From Opisthocomus hoazin (taxonomy: Eukaryota > Chordata > Aves > Opisthocomiformes > Opisthocomidae): DNA of 64,000 nt. The stretch spans positions 4,402,001 through 4,466,000 of the forward strand of contig NC_134440.1 of the NCBI RefSeq assembly GCF_030867145.1, given 5' to 3'. How positions within the stretch are numbered: position 1 is the stretch's first letter; every line of letters begins with the position of its first letter. A program made the position numbers and the translations under genes. Below are positions 22,691-35,430 of the stretch, piece by piece. The notes beneath the pieces were generated by a model. It searched no databases. It was not told where the DNA came from and was given only the letters and a program-made list of their open reading frames with translations.

Positions 22691-25600
22691 GCAAAGCACA
22701 TGGAGCGCGTGGGAGCTTTCTCTTTTTGCCAGGGACAATTCAAGCAAAACTCAACCTCTTTCTTCCTTCAGCTGAAAGAAAGCATCAACAGAAGATTGAA
22801 ATTTTGGCCTGAAAAGGAGCCAAGAGCTGCTGGCCCATGGTCCTCACACTGAGGATAATGAGAATTACTGAAGTGTCTTTGAAATGTGCCTTGAGATCGT
22901 GCCATCTTCTGCCCTGCTATAACGCAGGGACACAGGAACAGCCAGACGTGGAGCAGGACAAGTCTCTCACGCTGACTAGGAGGTTGCAGCCTCATCTTCC
23001 TCACTGGCTGGGCATCTTGGGCCATTGCAAGGCAGCACCAGGCTTTTTCCCTTGCCCTGTGCCTCTACTGCAGATGCAGGCAGCCAGGCTGCTCTGGGAG
23101 CTGTGCTGGGTACCCGGGGCTAGGGAGCAGGAGGGATGCAGCAGTGGGGGGGGGCAGGCCCCTATCTCATAAAAATCATCCTCAGAAGGACCCCCACTAT
23201 GTATTACCTCACCATCTGGACCCTGACAGGCCCTTCCCGATGAATGAATATCATGTACCCCCCTTTCCTCCCAACACACGTCTCTTGTATGCAGCAGAAA
23301 GCAGATATTTGAGACATCCCTCAGTCCATCCATCTCTGACAGCCCAGGATATCAGCTGTTGCAGGCAAAGATGCAAAACCCCTCCTGTCAAACCAAAACC
23401 TTTTTTGAAAGTTATAGCACAATCTGCTCAAAAGAAAATTTCCATCTTGTCCCTTCCTTTAGACTTCAGCTTGTGCCCTAAAGCAGAAGGACTTAATCTC
23501 AATTCCAACACTCGTAGATGCTTTTAAATCCTTGCTTTGTAGCTCTGGCCACTCCAGTAGCTTCCTGTGATAAAGGGAAATCTCTTTGCTGGAGAACTGT
23601 GCAGAACAGCTTGCCTGAAAGGCAGCCACGCATCCGCGTGCTTGACCTGCTTTTCTCACAACCCGAGGAGACCCATGCTAGCAGCAAACCCAGCACATGA
23701 TGACAGTCCCCACAGCAGCGTGCTGGGTATGCACCGGCAGCAGCCTCAGCACAATTCAGTTGTGGAGAGAAGACAGGGGCCAGAGCCCACTGCACAAGAA
23801 GGAGGGGGAAAAAAGGCTTTTCATATTCTGCTACCAACTTCATTTTTCTCGCAGGCTGGGCCCTTCTCCCAGCCCACCCACAGCGGGCAGCTCGACCCTG
23901 CCGTGTGCTGTTTTCAGGCAAACAGCTGGGGAATGTGTGCAGCCAGGCAGGTTTTACGTACCAGCATATTTGGGGGGTTGCCAGACACTAACTGCATCCT
24001 TGTTTCTCCCCTCTTCGAAGGAGAGGTTTTCCATGGCACAGAAGGGAGACCAGATGCTCAGGGAGACACTGGAAGGCTCCGGGGCCAGGTTTCACTTGTT
24101 GCTTCAGGCACCTGTCGTATAGGGTGGGCATTTTTTGATGCAGGGTGCTGAGGGCTGTTTCCTGGGGGTGCTGAGCACTTTTGAAACCCAGAAAAGTGCA
24201 CGGCCCATGCAGCCTGGGGCAGTGAATGTGGGGACCAGAGCAGATCACCTTGCCTGTTTCATCAGTGGATGCTGCAGGAGGTGAGGGAGGTAAAAGGTGG
24301 TACCTGGATGTGAATAAAATGCAGAATGGAAATGCCAAGGCATCCCTCCCTCAGAGCACAGTCCAAGTGCTGTTCCCCATGGGAATAAAATGGGACTGAA
24401 ATCTCAAGTACTGTAAGATGGAGAGTGGTTTCTGAACGAGCATGATGAGGCTAGCTCATGTCCACAGGGGCTGTGTTGGATGGCTCAGTCCCTTCTGTCC
24501 TCCATCAAACAGCAGCATCTGTTTGTGTCCTGCAGCCTCAGTAAAGAATTCCCTTTTTTATATATTAGCACAGCCATGTTCTGCCTCACACGCCAGCGCT
24601 GGTACAGCCACGGGGCAGAGTATTAATTCTCTCTTAAGCTGGTGTGACGTTCTCATGATAGCAACCCGCTGTCAGCTCCTCTGGGTTGTGCGGCGCTCGC
24701 CTTCGCCGCTGCAGGTGCCTCCTTGTCCCATCACAGGGAGCTGAGCACCGCCCGCGGCAATTCTAATCCCCTCTTGTGATCTTGTCACGTGCAGAGAGTT
24801 GGCAAGGAACAGGCTGGAGAGACAGGACGCTTCTTACTGGGGTCTACCAAGTGGGTAGAGGAATGGAGACCACCAAAAACCCAAAGGGTTTGTTAACTCT
24901 GGATTGTGTCCAGGATTGCTTTGCTGCGTGACAGCGTTTGCCGTGTGGACATACCTTCACAGCAATCGGATGTGCTGTGGTCCGCTGAGCCCAGGAGCTT
25001 CTCAACACTCTGAAATACCACGGTGATAGGGACCCCTTCCACCATGCTGTGGGGACCAGAGAGCAAGGAAGGCCCGTTATACTTGCAGAGCTCTGCGCTG
25101 GGAAAATGCCGGCTTGGCCCCATCTGGAAGGAATTATCAGAAGAGCTGTTTGTCAGCTGCTTCCATACGGAGGAAGGGCTGCGATTTTACACCACGAGCC
25201 TCCCCCAGAATCAAAACCAGACAGGCGAGGAGATTTATTACACACAAACCTCACAGGATTACAAACGCCCCATGGAAGGAGATCTGCCTGAGAGAGTGTT
25301 TTTTTAACTGGCATGCAAGAACAGAGCAGCCTCACCAAAATTACCTTGGAGCATGGAAAATGGAGCAGATCCCGGGCCGGATTAAACAATGGCATCAGCA
25401 AATGCCTGGTTTGAGAAAGGAGGGGGAAAGAAGAGATGAGGGCTCTGACTTGAGGACCACCCAGGAGATGAAAGATGCTCACTCGAACTGCGACTGAGCC
25501 CTGCAGCTTCGGCTGGTGCCTCCATCAAATTCAGAGCCCGTGATGCTCCGCCAGCCTGATCCAATTGCAAATGACTTCAGCGGGATTTGAGATCCCCGGG

Positions 25601-26764
25601 AGTGGGATCTGGGCTCGTTCCTCCCTTCACCAAGGAGGGGTTTGCATGAGACAAATTGTCCCCGGAGATGACTGTACAGTATTTTCATGGATTTTTATCG
25701 TCTTGTTTACCTGTTCCCAAATTGCAGGAGTCATTTTCAGTTCTTTGTTGCTAAGTTTTCCACAGAAGCTTTGCTACAGATCAAAATTGTGTTTGAAAGA
25801 GATATCGAGCATGTTTTGGTTCCTGACAACCACACACAGAGATTCAATTTGTATATGCTTCTCAGTGAATATGTCATACTGTGATTGCTCACACATTTAA
25901 CTGACACAGCAGAGCTGGATGAGAAATGTTTTTTCTATTCCATGAGGATTTCAGACACTAATAAAAACACCAATGTGTTCGAAATAGACCTTGATGTTTG
26001 ATAATGTATAAAACAAAAGTGTTTACTATTTAATTAGCCAAAATATTAGGCCAGAAAGGATGCTTTAGACTTTGAAACTAGTCAGTATGGAACTTAGAAC
26101 TATTTTCTTCTTCTTCCAAATTAAAAGAATTTCAAATTGGGAAAATGAAAGTGATAACTTTGTGAAAATGAAAGGACAACTTCTTCTTGTGAATAGCCTC
26201 AGTTAAACCAAATCAGACGTTTTCTGCTGAAGCCCAAACCAGACGCTGCAAACCCGATCCAGCCGCTCTCGCAGGCAGCATCACCCTGCCAAATGCTCTT
26301 CTCTCAACAGTATCGGCTCACACTTTTCTTCTAGAAAAACAAAAGTAACGACCAACTTCCACACGCCGTGTACAGACACAGAGTAAACTTGTGCTGCTTA
26401 TTATCCCACATGCAGGGACATAACTCTCCCCTTGATCTTCATTAAAGAGAGAAGGGAAATTCCAATGTTTCAGAGGCTTTTTTTATGATCTTGAGTACTA
26501 CAGCAGCAACTAGTGAAAGGATCTAGCGAGACAAGCTAGAGGATGGGTTTCGGAGACAGGGCACAGCAGCTCAGACACACATTGGGTCTGTGAAGCCGAG
26601 CTGGAAAATTCCCAGCAGCAAACTTTTCGTCTGCCCATCAGCATTCCTGCAGCGGGGAATTGCAGAGTCAGAAAAAACAACGGAAAAGGAAAAGCAAAAA
26701 AATCAAAACCCGTACTCATTTTTGTGGTATAAACACAAGATTTGCCTCAAACGCAGATCTGCGA

Positions 26765-26945
26765 GCAGCTGTTTTCGCAGCAAGGCAATGGGAGTCAAAC
26801 TCGCTCCCGCAGTCGCCAGCTGCCCCAGGCCCGCGTGGGGAGCGGTGATGGAGCGGGCAGCGCGCCCGGTCCCCTGCCCTCGCCGCACTGCGCTGCCTGC
26901 GCACGCGTGGAGGGGCACACGCACCCCGCGCTCTGTGCCCCTTGG
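26765..26945. promoter_or_regulatory. CpG-rich islet
   Basis: About 180 bp with dense CpG (for example GCGTGGGGAGCGG, GCGGGCAGCGCGCCCGG and CGCACGCGTGG) in an AT-richer setting. It may be an orphan CpG island or a distal promoter. No reading frame with a domain starts here. Confidence 0.35.
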
Positions 26946-27809
26946 GGGATTTACACACCCAGACTCCACCTCCTTGAATTTTACACCTGCTAGCAAGCCC
27001 TACTCATCCGGGCACTACTCTTATTCCCCCCTCAGATCTGCCTGAGCCTCAGTGCACACATTTTTTGCATGTGTTGCACCAGCCCTGAAGCACATGTGCG
27101 TGCCCACGCGCCCGTCTGCTCCCTGTTGTACTCTCCCGTCGCTCACGCACACGTAGACATTTGCGGTTCACAAATACATCTCTGCTGTCTGCTGCAGTGC
27201 TTTCCCCTTGCGCTCATCAGCACAGAAACCTTTCTGCTCCTTGCGCTCATCTGTCTGATCTCACTTTCCGTGCACACATCACCGGTGGGCAACCACACAC
27301 ATGAGCAAACCCCAGATGCTCACCAGCACCTCTCCCCTCCTCTCGGCATCCAGCGGGCTGGCTTACGCAGCAGCCACGGAAAACAGGGATGCTGACGGCT
27401 GCTGGTGGCAGGCAGGTGCGGAGAGGGAAAAAAAAAAAAGAGGAAAATATGTATTTTGAAGTGAAGTTTAGCTGCAGGGTTAACTGGATGATGAATGATG
27501 GCAGGTGCCTGCTTAACCGCATCCCTCTAGCAGAGCCCTCTCACCTCTCTGCCCACTACAATGCCAGTGTAGCAGCTCCATCACCATGAACGTTGTTTCA
27601 AGGTTACTTAAGTGATAAATTATGTTATATGCTTAACATCCTCGGCAATAACACCCACCCATGACTTGCTCATCCTGCCCATTTGTTTTCCCTTTGCAGG
27701 TGCATGGCTGGAAAACTGCTCCAGCTTTCACCTCATGATGGGGAAGGAGGGGCCGTTTCCATTCAACAAGCTGCAGAAACAGCTACAGCTCAATAATGAA
27801 AATAACAGG

Positions 27810-27894
27810 GGCCAGATCCTCCACCAGCAGAACCACTTTTAGCTCTGATAAAGCTTTGGGAGCTGTGCTGATTTACACCAGCTGTGGATCTACT
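27810..27894. repeat. Imperfect-palindrome relic of an ancient amniote repeat
   Basis: The left arm GGCCAGATCCTCCACCAGCA and the right arm GCTGATTTACACCAGCTGTG plus GATCT are imperfect inverted copies around a short centre. This layout matches a widely dispersed hairpin-like repeat I remember from reptile and bird genomes, with arms of the type 'GGCCAGATCCTCAGCTGGTG'. I cannot give its family. A shorter possible relative (GATTTACACCAGCTCCACTCC) begins near 5272. Confidence 0.4.
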
Positions 27895-29683
27895 TTCTCC
27901 AACGTATATGCAAACCGTCAGGAAAAAGTCTGTAGTGGGTTCAGGCATGAGGTAGAAACCACAAGGGACAGTGGCAGAGCTGCTGGAGGGGAATCTTTGT
28001 AGAGTAATGCCACCATGCGCACTGCAAACTGCAGGTGAAAAGTAACTCAGAAGGCCTAATTCTCCCTCCAGTTCTAGCTGTACCTCAAGAAGACTGATCC
28101 CAGAGGACTCAGTCACCCCTTTTCCCCAGCAATTCCAGGTATAAGCAGCAAGTTTCAGTCCTGGACAAGTTCTTTTATACCCAGAGATGGACATTTTCTT
28201 TCTAGCACTGAGACAGGACCTGACCCACTCACACCTCACATCAGCCCCCACCCAGCTGCACCTTGGTTAAATGCTCTAAAATAGCAACACATCTGCTCCT
28301 CCATCCCACCCGGCACGGAGCTTTCCCTGGGGACAGCAGCACAGAGGGCTGGTCCGTCTGTCTGTCCTTCCTCACAATGCTGTCCGGCTCTGTCAGCGGC
28401 TCCATCAGCCCAACATGCTCCGCCACCAGACCTTTGCGTGCCAGACGCCCTTGTAGGCAGCTGCACGCAGGATTAAGAGCAGCATGTTCAAACCATGTAC
28501 AATTATGTGCAACTGTTCCTCCACTGCAAATAGATGGAGTAGCAATGGAGCAGCAGTTATGGTCTCGCATTAGTAATTTCCAAAGGACAGTTGTGTGGCC
28601 ACTGTCCATTACCAGCCAGGGCAAATGAAGATGAATGAAAGTGAGTTTGAATGCTCCATATGCCTCTGTTCCTTTATGGCAGGGTGGCCTGGATTATGCG
28701 AAACGTCACAAGGGAAAATTTGCAAGGGACAAACAGGTACCGTTTCTACCCGAATCCCAGAAAATACTGTGTTTAGCTGCAGATGCAAAAATACGTCCCC
28801 TGTGGTTTGAGTTCTACGTAGCCCTGCCTTTCCATTGCTTTGCCACAATGGTTCTCAGAGCACTTATCAGCCATAATCTCCAGCAGCCCTAGGTGGCAGA
28901 TGAACAGTGGCACCCCCAGACTGTCGGGAAACCACCAAGAAATAAATCCACGATGAAAATAATTAACCTGGGAAGATCATTAGGAGCTGTCTCAGAGGAA
29001 CAGAGTACAACCAGGTCCCAGCAACTTCACCTGATACATGGGGAGGAGGACAGAACACAGAGCTCCTGAGGAACAGACCCTCAGCATCTCAAATGAAACA
29101 GCAGGAGGCAAAACAAACTTCATGGACATATCTGAAAATCTGGCCTGAGTTTCAAGGTCATGTAGTAAATTATCAAGCACAGGACCCAGCTGTCCTGAGC
29201 ATGATCCCTTTCTACCCCAATCAGCACGGCCTCACATAACCATTTGTGCAATTGGCTTATTTCACCGAGTTACTTATAGAAGCTATTGTAAGCTGATCCA
29301 GTCAATATATTTATTTCCCTTTTGATATACAGCTACAATAGGACGCCATGCATGAAGTTTATTAAACCTGGCTAATTTTCTATCAGTTCTGCAAAATATC
29401 GATTCTATGCATTCAGTTATCTGGCTCAGCCTCAACCTGGAAAGAGAATCATTTAAAAACAACAAAAAAAGCATCCAATTCCTCTGAAACAAAGCTAATC
29501 TGAGATTGCAAAGTGTCACCGTTCTCCTGGGCAGAGCCCTTTGATCGATTGAGCCACAGACAGCTGTGTTATTTAGGAGCCATTTGCAAGCTGGCAAATT
29601 AAACAAGGCACTTTTTTTCTCTAAAGGGTGGGTGGGGGGAAGAAGTAACAGCTTTACAGTAGCAGTAAAACATCCAAATGATT

Positions 29684-29694
29684 CCCCCCCCCCC
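29684..29694. repeat. Poly(C) tract, 11 bp
   Basis: An uninterrupted run of 11 C, with no other feature attached. Confidence 0.6.
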
Positions 29695-32600
29695 GACAAG
29701 CCAGATTCTGCAGGTTACAGGGTCAGGAGAGCAGCACAGAAGGGCCTGCCGTTCTCCATCTCCCTAGGACCATGGCAGAGGCTGAATTCCTTTGCTGTAC
29801 CGATATTTTGGTGCCTCCCTGGTGAGTCCAGAGCACAGCTGGCCGCTATAGGGGCCAGGGCAGGATCCTGACACACAGTGCAAACAGGGAGCAGGTTTCC
29901 CAGTGATGCACTAGCAGGGTCCAAGCCGCACGGGATGGTGAGCATCTCTGTAGGACAGCAGCTTGCACTGCTCCTGAGTGCACTGGGCAGAGAACACTTC
30001 TGAAAGCCTGAGTTTTTGCAACCATCTGGTTCTTGAGAGCACAACTGCAAGTCCTGTCCAGCAGGAAAGTTGCAAGCTTAACCCCTGACTCTCTGCCTTT
30101 CTCAAAGCTTTTCCCCAGTAAAACCAGAGGCAAGGAGTTTTCCATCTTTAAATATTAAAGCTTAACTGATATTCTGCACCAGCAAACTGTTACTGTGTCC
30201 ATATTGTGATGGAAACCAGCAATAAATGTAAAGATGCTATCTAAAACAATATGGCAATGTGTTTTACCACATCAGTCTCAGGGTGCCTACACTTGGATTA
30301 GCACATTAGGCCGGCTTGCAGCGACTTCTTTTGGTTTAAACTTAACCTGCTGCTTCTCCTGAGCCGTAGGCTGCTCAGAACCAGCTGCGAAGCATCATTG
30401 TACAAGACAGAACATATGCACAAGTAAACAAATTAAGGCTATCTCCAAAACAACAGGCCCCTGGCTTCCTGGAAGAGCTGCAAAGAGAAACTTAATCAAC
30501 AGCAGCGGGTGAAACGGTGAAGGGGAGGAGATGGACCTCTGCTAATGAAGGCGATGCTTTCAGATTGCAAATGCCAGCTCGCAGCACGCGAGGAGGCAAC
30601 GGCAGGGTCAGCGCCAGTGACACGAGAAGCGCACAGAGCCGGCAATCACGCTGGCTCCAAGGAAACTCTGGTTTTCACAGCACAGAGCAGTCAGTTTAAG
30701 CACAGGTGGAAAATAAAAACAAGTTGCTGAGCAGGGCTCAGGCTCAGCCTTGCCCTTGCCTGTTCCGGCAGGCGAGAGCTCAGCTGTCGAGGCTGGATTA
30801 GGGCCGGTATCACAGCCTCTCCAGCCCTCCCTGCCTCCCTGCCCAGGGGCTCATTAACTGTCTGGAGTCACAGCAGTTAAATCAGTTGAATACCAAGACA
30901 GTTAAATCTCTGCACACCTCTGCGCAGATGCTTTGGTGTCGGTTTAATCCTGCCTGCCACTGGCTTCACCTTGTGTCTTCAAACAAGGGAGTGCCAACGC
31001 GGGAAAAGAAAATAGCAGAAACTTTTCCCTTCGCTTCCCAGCTGCAGGCAGGTCCCTCTCCAGCTTCACCCCAGAGCTGAGGGTTCTCTGCTAAAAATCT
31101 CTGCCTTGACCCTACGGGCCTAACTGGAGTGTGTTTGCTTACAGTGTACCCTCTTGGGAACTCATGACCAGCAAAATTAAACCGCAACAAACTTGACTGC
31201 ATTAATTTAGCATTGAAGAAAATCTATATTTTTCAAAAAACACATGCATGCACCTGGTTTTTTGCTCCTCTCTAACCTTACATTTTTATGACCAGCTAGA
31301 TCTGTCCCTGGTTTTCCTTTTACCCTGAAAGAGGAAGACAGGCAGCATATGCTCTCTTTGCAAGCCTGGAAACCCTCTGAGATATCCCAGGGTCTCTCAG
31401 GCCAGTTCTCTCAGCCTGCCTCCTCGCTCTGCACGCCAGACTCGCCTCTATCAGCCAAAGCAAGCTGCTGGAGAGACAACTGGGAGCTCCAGCTCCTCCT
31501 TACCTCAGGCCCCAGTCTCCGAGCAGAGTCTGGCACTGACGTCTAACACAAAACCCCTGGTGTGATAACAAGCAGTCAGGGCGTCTGAAAGCATGAGCAA
31601 ACTGTCCGCGGTTTATTTGGGGTTACATGTGCTATCACTGGGTCAGAGCTACTTTGTCTCAAGAGGACGCAACATCTGCTCACAGCTATAAAAATAAAAT
31701 TAGGGCAGTCTGACTTGTGATGGGTCAGTGTATTCACATGCTCACAGCCCGGAGCAGGATGCAAACATCCTACAAGCAACCCAGCTACGGAAGACCGTTC
31801 TCACCCATCACACACACGGTTAGACCCAGGCAAGCCTGAATTTGAAGTAGGGGCTGTTCAAATTTAAAGCAGGTAAAACACAGGTCACACCTAGTCAAAG
31901 GGTGCAAGGTACGAGCTGCTTGTTTATGCTGCGCACCCTTGCTCACAAACACAGGTTAAATGGAGAGGGGAGCGGTCTTCTTTGACAGATGGGTGCCCAG
32001 ACAGAGCTACCACAGCTTGTCATCACACCTCCAGGTCAAACAGATGTTTCCCTGCAGATACAGATGTGCCAATGGAAGAGACCGCTGCCCCGAGATGCAC
32101 TTCGCTCCCTCCCTGCCAGATGCTCCTAGTCCTATAGTCCTGACAGCTTACAGAGAGAAGTATTTAAAACAACTGGCTGATTTAAGACAAGTGTCATCTT
32201 AATCCCAAGCAGTTAGAGGTTGTTTTATGCCCTAGACTACAAAGGTTTGTATAGCTGGTTTATTATATTTTTAAAGCTGCCTTAATGTAACAGTAAAGGA
32301 TCTGCTGTTCATCTTGAGCAAGGCAGGAGGGAAGCTAGAGTTGCAGTAAAGTTGGAAAAAAATCAGAAATATGTAATAACCCAGATCTTATTATTGCACA
32401 ACTTAAAATCCCCTAGAAGCACATAAGAAGAAATCAGTGTCTTCACTACTGGAAGTTCACTGCTTTTTCCTCTTTGCAATTTCCCTCTCTAGCTGGAAGA
32501 GCCCACATCGGGCTGACTCTGCACAAAGGATCAGCACCTCCATTTGTGACAAAGCAGCACGGCTCTAATCCTCCTGTCCTCCCTGGTAACCAGGAAAGCT

Positions 32601-34581
32601 GCAGTTCTTTATTTGAGCAACTGGGCATGGGCACACCAGGCCCAGCAAACATGGAATCAAAAGGCACAGAGGAGCCCATTCAGCTGAGTGCCTGCATTGG
32701 TCTGGGTGGACTCCCACTTCACCGCGTCAGCAGAGGACTCTAACACCAATGACCAACACTGTCAGGGAACAATTCAGGGAAATTGTTCCTCGACAACTGT
32801 TTCTGGGTGGCAACATCTGTGCAGACCTCCAAGCATCACTGCCAAGCACAGCCAGCACCCTCTTCCCCCTCTTAGCACCCTATTTCCCTTTACCCTAGTA
32901 CCATCTCATTCATAACCTCCTCATTTTAAATCCCAGTTCTTCCCTGAAGTAGCAAGTTCTCCAACCCAAGAAAGGACCTCTTTAGGCCATTCCCACCTCA
33001 ACAGGAGGGACAATCCTAGCCCATACTGTGTTGCAGGAAGCCCATGCTACCTACAGGATTTCTGCTGCCTCCTGGGGTCTGCATGAGCTGTGTCTTATTG
33101 CTCTTCCAACCTATGCTGAATTTCCAAGTCCTCTTCCAAGGCAAACTGGTACCGAGGATGAGCAAGGCAGCTTGAGCCATGGAGACCTGCATGGCTTTTG
33201 CAGAAGGAGCTCTGCATCACTTCACTGTTAAACCCTGACACAGGGATGTACTGGCTGTGGTCTGGCATGTAGCTCCAAAGGTGGCAAAAGGCTCCATCCG
33301 CAGCTCCTCCAGCAGCCTGGAGACCTCATACCTGCCCTGGTGGGATCACTGAATGAGGCTGTCAGTGCCCTGTGGCGTAGCTGTCATGCTAAAGGGGGAC
33401 TCTGAAGGGCTGCGCTGGCACTGATCAAACCCGGGCAGTATGAGATGTCATGATCCTCTCCACAGCTACTGGAAAAAGAGCTTCACATGTAGAGAATTGC
33501 CTTCAGAAGACAGATCTGGCACGTCACCACACCAAGCTAAGATCCAGGTCTGATTTCGACTCCTGCTGCACAACCCCATCTTGCTCCCCAAGTCCAGTAA
33601 TTTTCAAATCTGGGCTTTTGCTTGGGTCTCATCACTCATCAGTGGTAGATTACAGGAGTTAAACTCCTTGCTGTAAAGCAGTGATTCCATTTTCCTCCAG
33701 TCTTAAGCAGCTTCAATCCATCTTACTGCATTACAGAGCCCGCGCTGATTGTTCTGTTGTAGTGAGTAATAACAACTTGTACTTTGCAGATTACCCCAGG
33801 GAACCACGCTCCCAGCTCTGCTGTACCCCCAGCTCTGCATGGCGGGCACACATCTGCCCGCAGCACCCTCAGAGGGATGGAGCCACAGGAATGGAAGCAC
33901 AGAGAAATTTGGGTGGGAAGATGTGGAAGAGCAAAGGGAGCCAGCATGCAGCTGGTGGCCGTGGGGAAGCTGGGGTGCCCAGTGCTGCAAGGAGTGAACA
34001 TCATGGGATGGTGGACAGGGTGCTGGTGAGGAAAAGCAATGAAAAATCAGATAAAAGAGCAAGGGAAGACCAGAAACAGCTGGAAGAGCGTGTATTTGTG
34101 CTGTCATGGCGTAACCTGACATGGAGAGCAAGATGGGAAGCTGCTGTGACTGGGCTTCACTAGCACAGCATGCAGGAAGGGTGAAGCGTGTTCTCAGCCA
34201 CGAGATGGGGGCAGAAGCAGTTTTTGCCCAAATCTCCTCCTTTTTTGCACACCCAAACTCCTCAGGGTGCTCCGAGTGGAGGGAAACAGTCACCTGTGAA
34301 ACAGCCCCCTCAGAGCTGCAGCTGCTCCCTGCAAGGCCTTGCCAGGGCAACCCCTGCGACGGACCACAGAGGGGAAGAAATCAAGAGGGGAGAGAAATGA
34401 ACGTGAGGGGGAGAAGGTGGGGAGCTGTGCAGGAGGCGTGAGGGGAAGGCGGAGGAGCCCCAGGAGGCAGCGTGAAGAGAGAAGCTTCCAGAAGGCAGCA
34501 GGTGGGGCTGCCTCAGGAGCCCGCCCAGAGCCTCCCCCTCAGGGCTGGGCACCCCAGGCCCCCATTCCCACCACCACCACC

Positions 34582-35430
34582 ATGTGGCACCCACTGCTGT
34601 CCCCTTTCCGAGTGGCCACCGTGATCCTGTGCCTCCAGTGGGCTGCCAACAGTGCTGGGCCGGGTGGCCTGGCTCTCGCTGTGTGTCTCGGGCTGCCCCT
34701 CACAGAGGGCAAGATGGCGGGCGGCCCTGCACTCGGCCATGCCCATGCAGCGTCCTTGGCCCTCAGCCCCCAGCGCCACAGGGCCGAGGTCCCTCCTGCA
34801 TGGCAGGGAGGACACGAGATCACCACCAACTCACCAGGCTTTGGGAACACGACACCAGGTAATGGGGAGATCAGTGGAGGGCCCATGGAGGCCTTCATCA
34901 TGGAGGTGAACACGAGGTTTCGGAGGAAGGCCTGCCAGGCTGAGCAAGGGACCGTCATCCTCCTGGATGAGTGCCACTTCTGGAACAACATTGTGTGGAG
35001 CTTCGGCCACCATGCCTGCAGGTGCCTCACCCACGACATAGACCTCCTTTACTATGGTCTGATTCTGCCAGTTTGCAAGGTCACCAGCACCCTGATCACC
35101 ATGATAACCGGCATCCAGCTTCTGGCAAGAGGCTTGAAGAGCTACCAAAGCTGGAGGGAGGGCAAACAGCAGAGCAAGGAATGGTGGCCAGAGCTTCCCA
35201 TCACCACGGTTTGGGGGGCTGAGGACTACCCCGAGTGTGCCATCTGCCTGCAGGCGTACAAGCCCGGCGAGGCGCTGAAGTTGCTGTCCTGCCTCCATGC
35301 CTACCACGGCAAGTGCATCGACCTGTGGCACTGTGCCCAGCCCGGGAGCAAGACCTGCCCGCTCTGCCTGCACTGCGTGACCAAGGTAGCGTTGATCCCC
35401 TTCGGTGCACACAACAGCAAGCAAGAGTAG
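34582..35430 (+). CDS. ZNRF4/RNF13-like PA-TM-RING membrane protein, RING-H2 intact, PA domain eroded
   Basis: An intronless 282-codon frame. The frame is open further left to 34339, but the ATG at 34582 is preferred: its context ACCACCATGT is strong and a hydrophobic leader follows (about residues 1-40). Residues 104-132 (AFIMEVN...GTVILL) resemble the start of the PA domain of ZNRF4 (GYLMEV...GAIVLI), but the second half of that domain is not recognisable. A membrane segment spans about residues 155-182. After the linker PELPITTVWGAEDYPECAIC comes a complete RING-H2: C219, C222, C237, H239, H242, C245, C259 and C262. Family members are E3 ubiquitin ligases of internal membranes; ZNRF4 is single-exon and testis-enriched in mammals. 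By the motif the RING should bind zinc and could recruit an E2; whether the shortened luminal part binds a substrate is unknown. The frame has no internal stop. It could be a real lineage-specific gene or a young pseudogene. Confidence 0.68.
   Translation: MWHPLLSPFRVATVILCLQWAANSAGPGGLALAVCLGLPLTEGKMAGGPALGHAHAASLALSPQRHRAEVPPAWQGGHEITTNSPGFGNTTPGNGEISGGPMEAFIMEVNTRFRRKACQAEQGTVILLDECHFWNNIVWSFGHHACRCLTHDIDLLYYGLILPVCKVTSTLITMITGIQLLARGLKSYQSWREGKQQSKEWWPELPITTVWGAEDYPECAICLQAYKPGEALKLLSCLHAYHGKCIDLWHCAQPGSKTCPLCLHCVTKVALIPFGAHNSKQE

Larger units (their letters stand above)
20131..34581. other. Gene-free intergenic stretch with AT-rich islands
   Basis: No gene can be supported. AT-rich, low-CpG islands (about 20480-21260, 25640-26180 and 29220-29480) alternate with ordinary sequence. 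Their composition resembles conserved non-coding DNA, but conservation cannot be seen from one genome. A CpG-rich islet lies near 26.8 kb. Frames such as 31960-32202 (80 codons) and 25687-25884 (65 codons) read plausibly but match nothing I know. Confidence 0.5.

Noticed and set aside
31960-32202. 80-codon frame with a non-repetitive translation
   Set aside because: No domain, leader or splice context that I can recognise; it could be chance.
33703-34350. 215-codon minus-strand frame left of the RING gene
   Set aside because: Low-complexity, Ser/Pro/Cys-rich translation without a domain; typical of random GC-rich DNA.
34339-34581. N-terminal extension of the RING gene to the first in-frame ATG
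   Set aside because: Arg/Glu-rich low-complexity sequence ahead of a strong-context ATG that is followed by a leader peptide.
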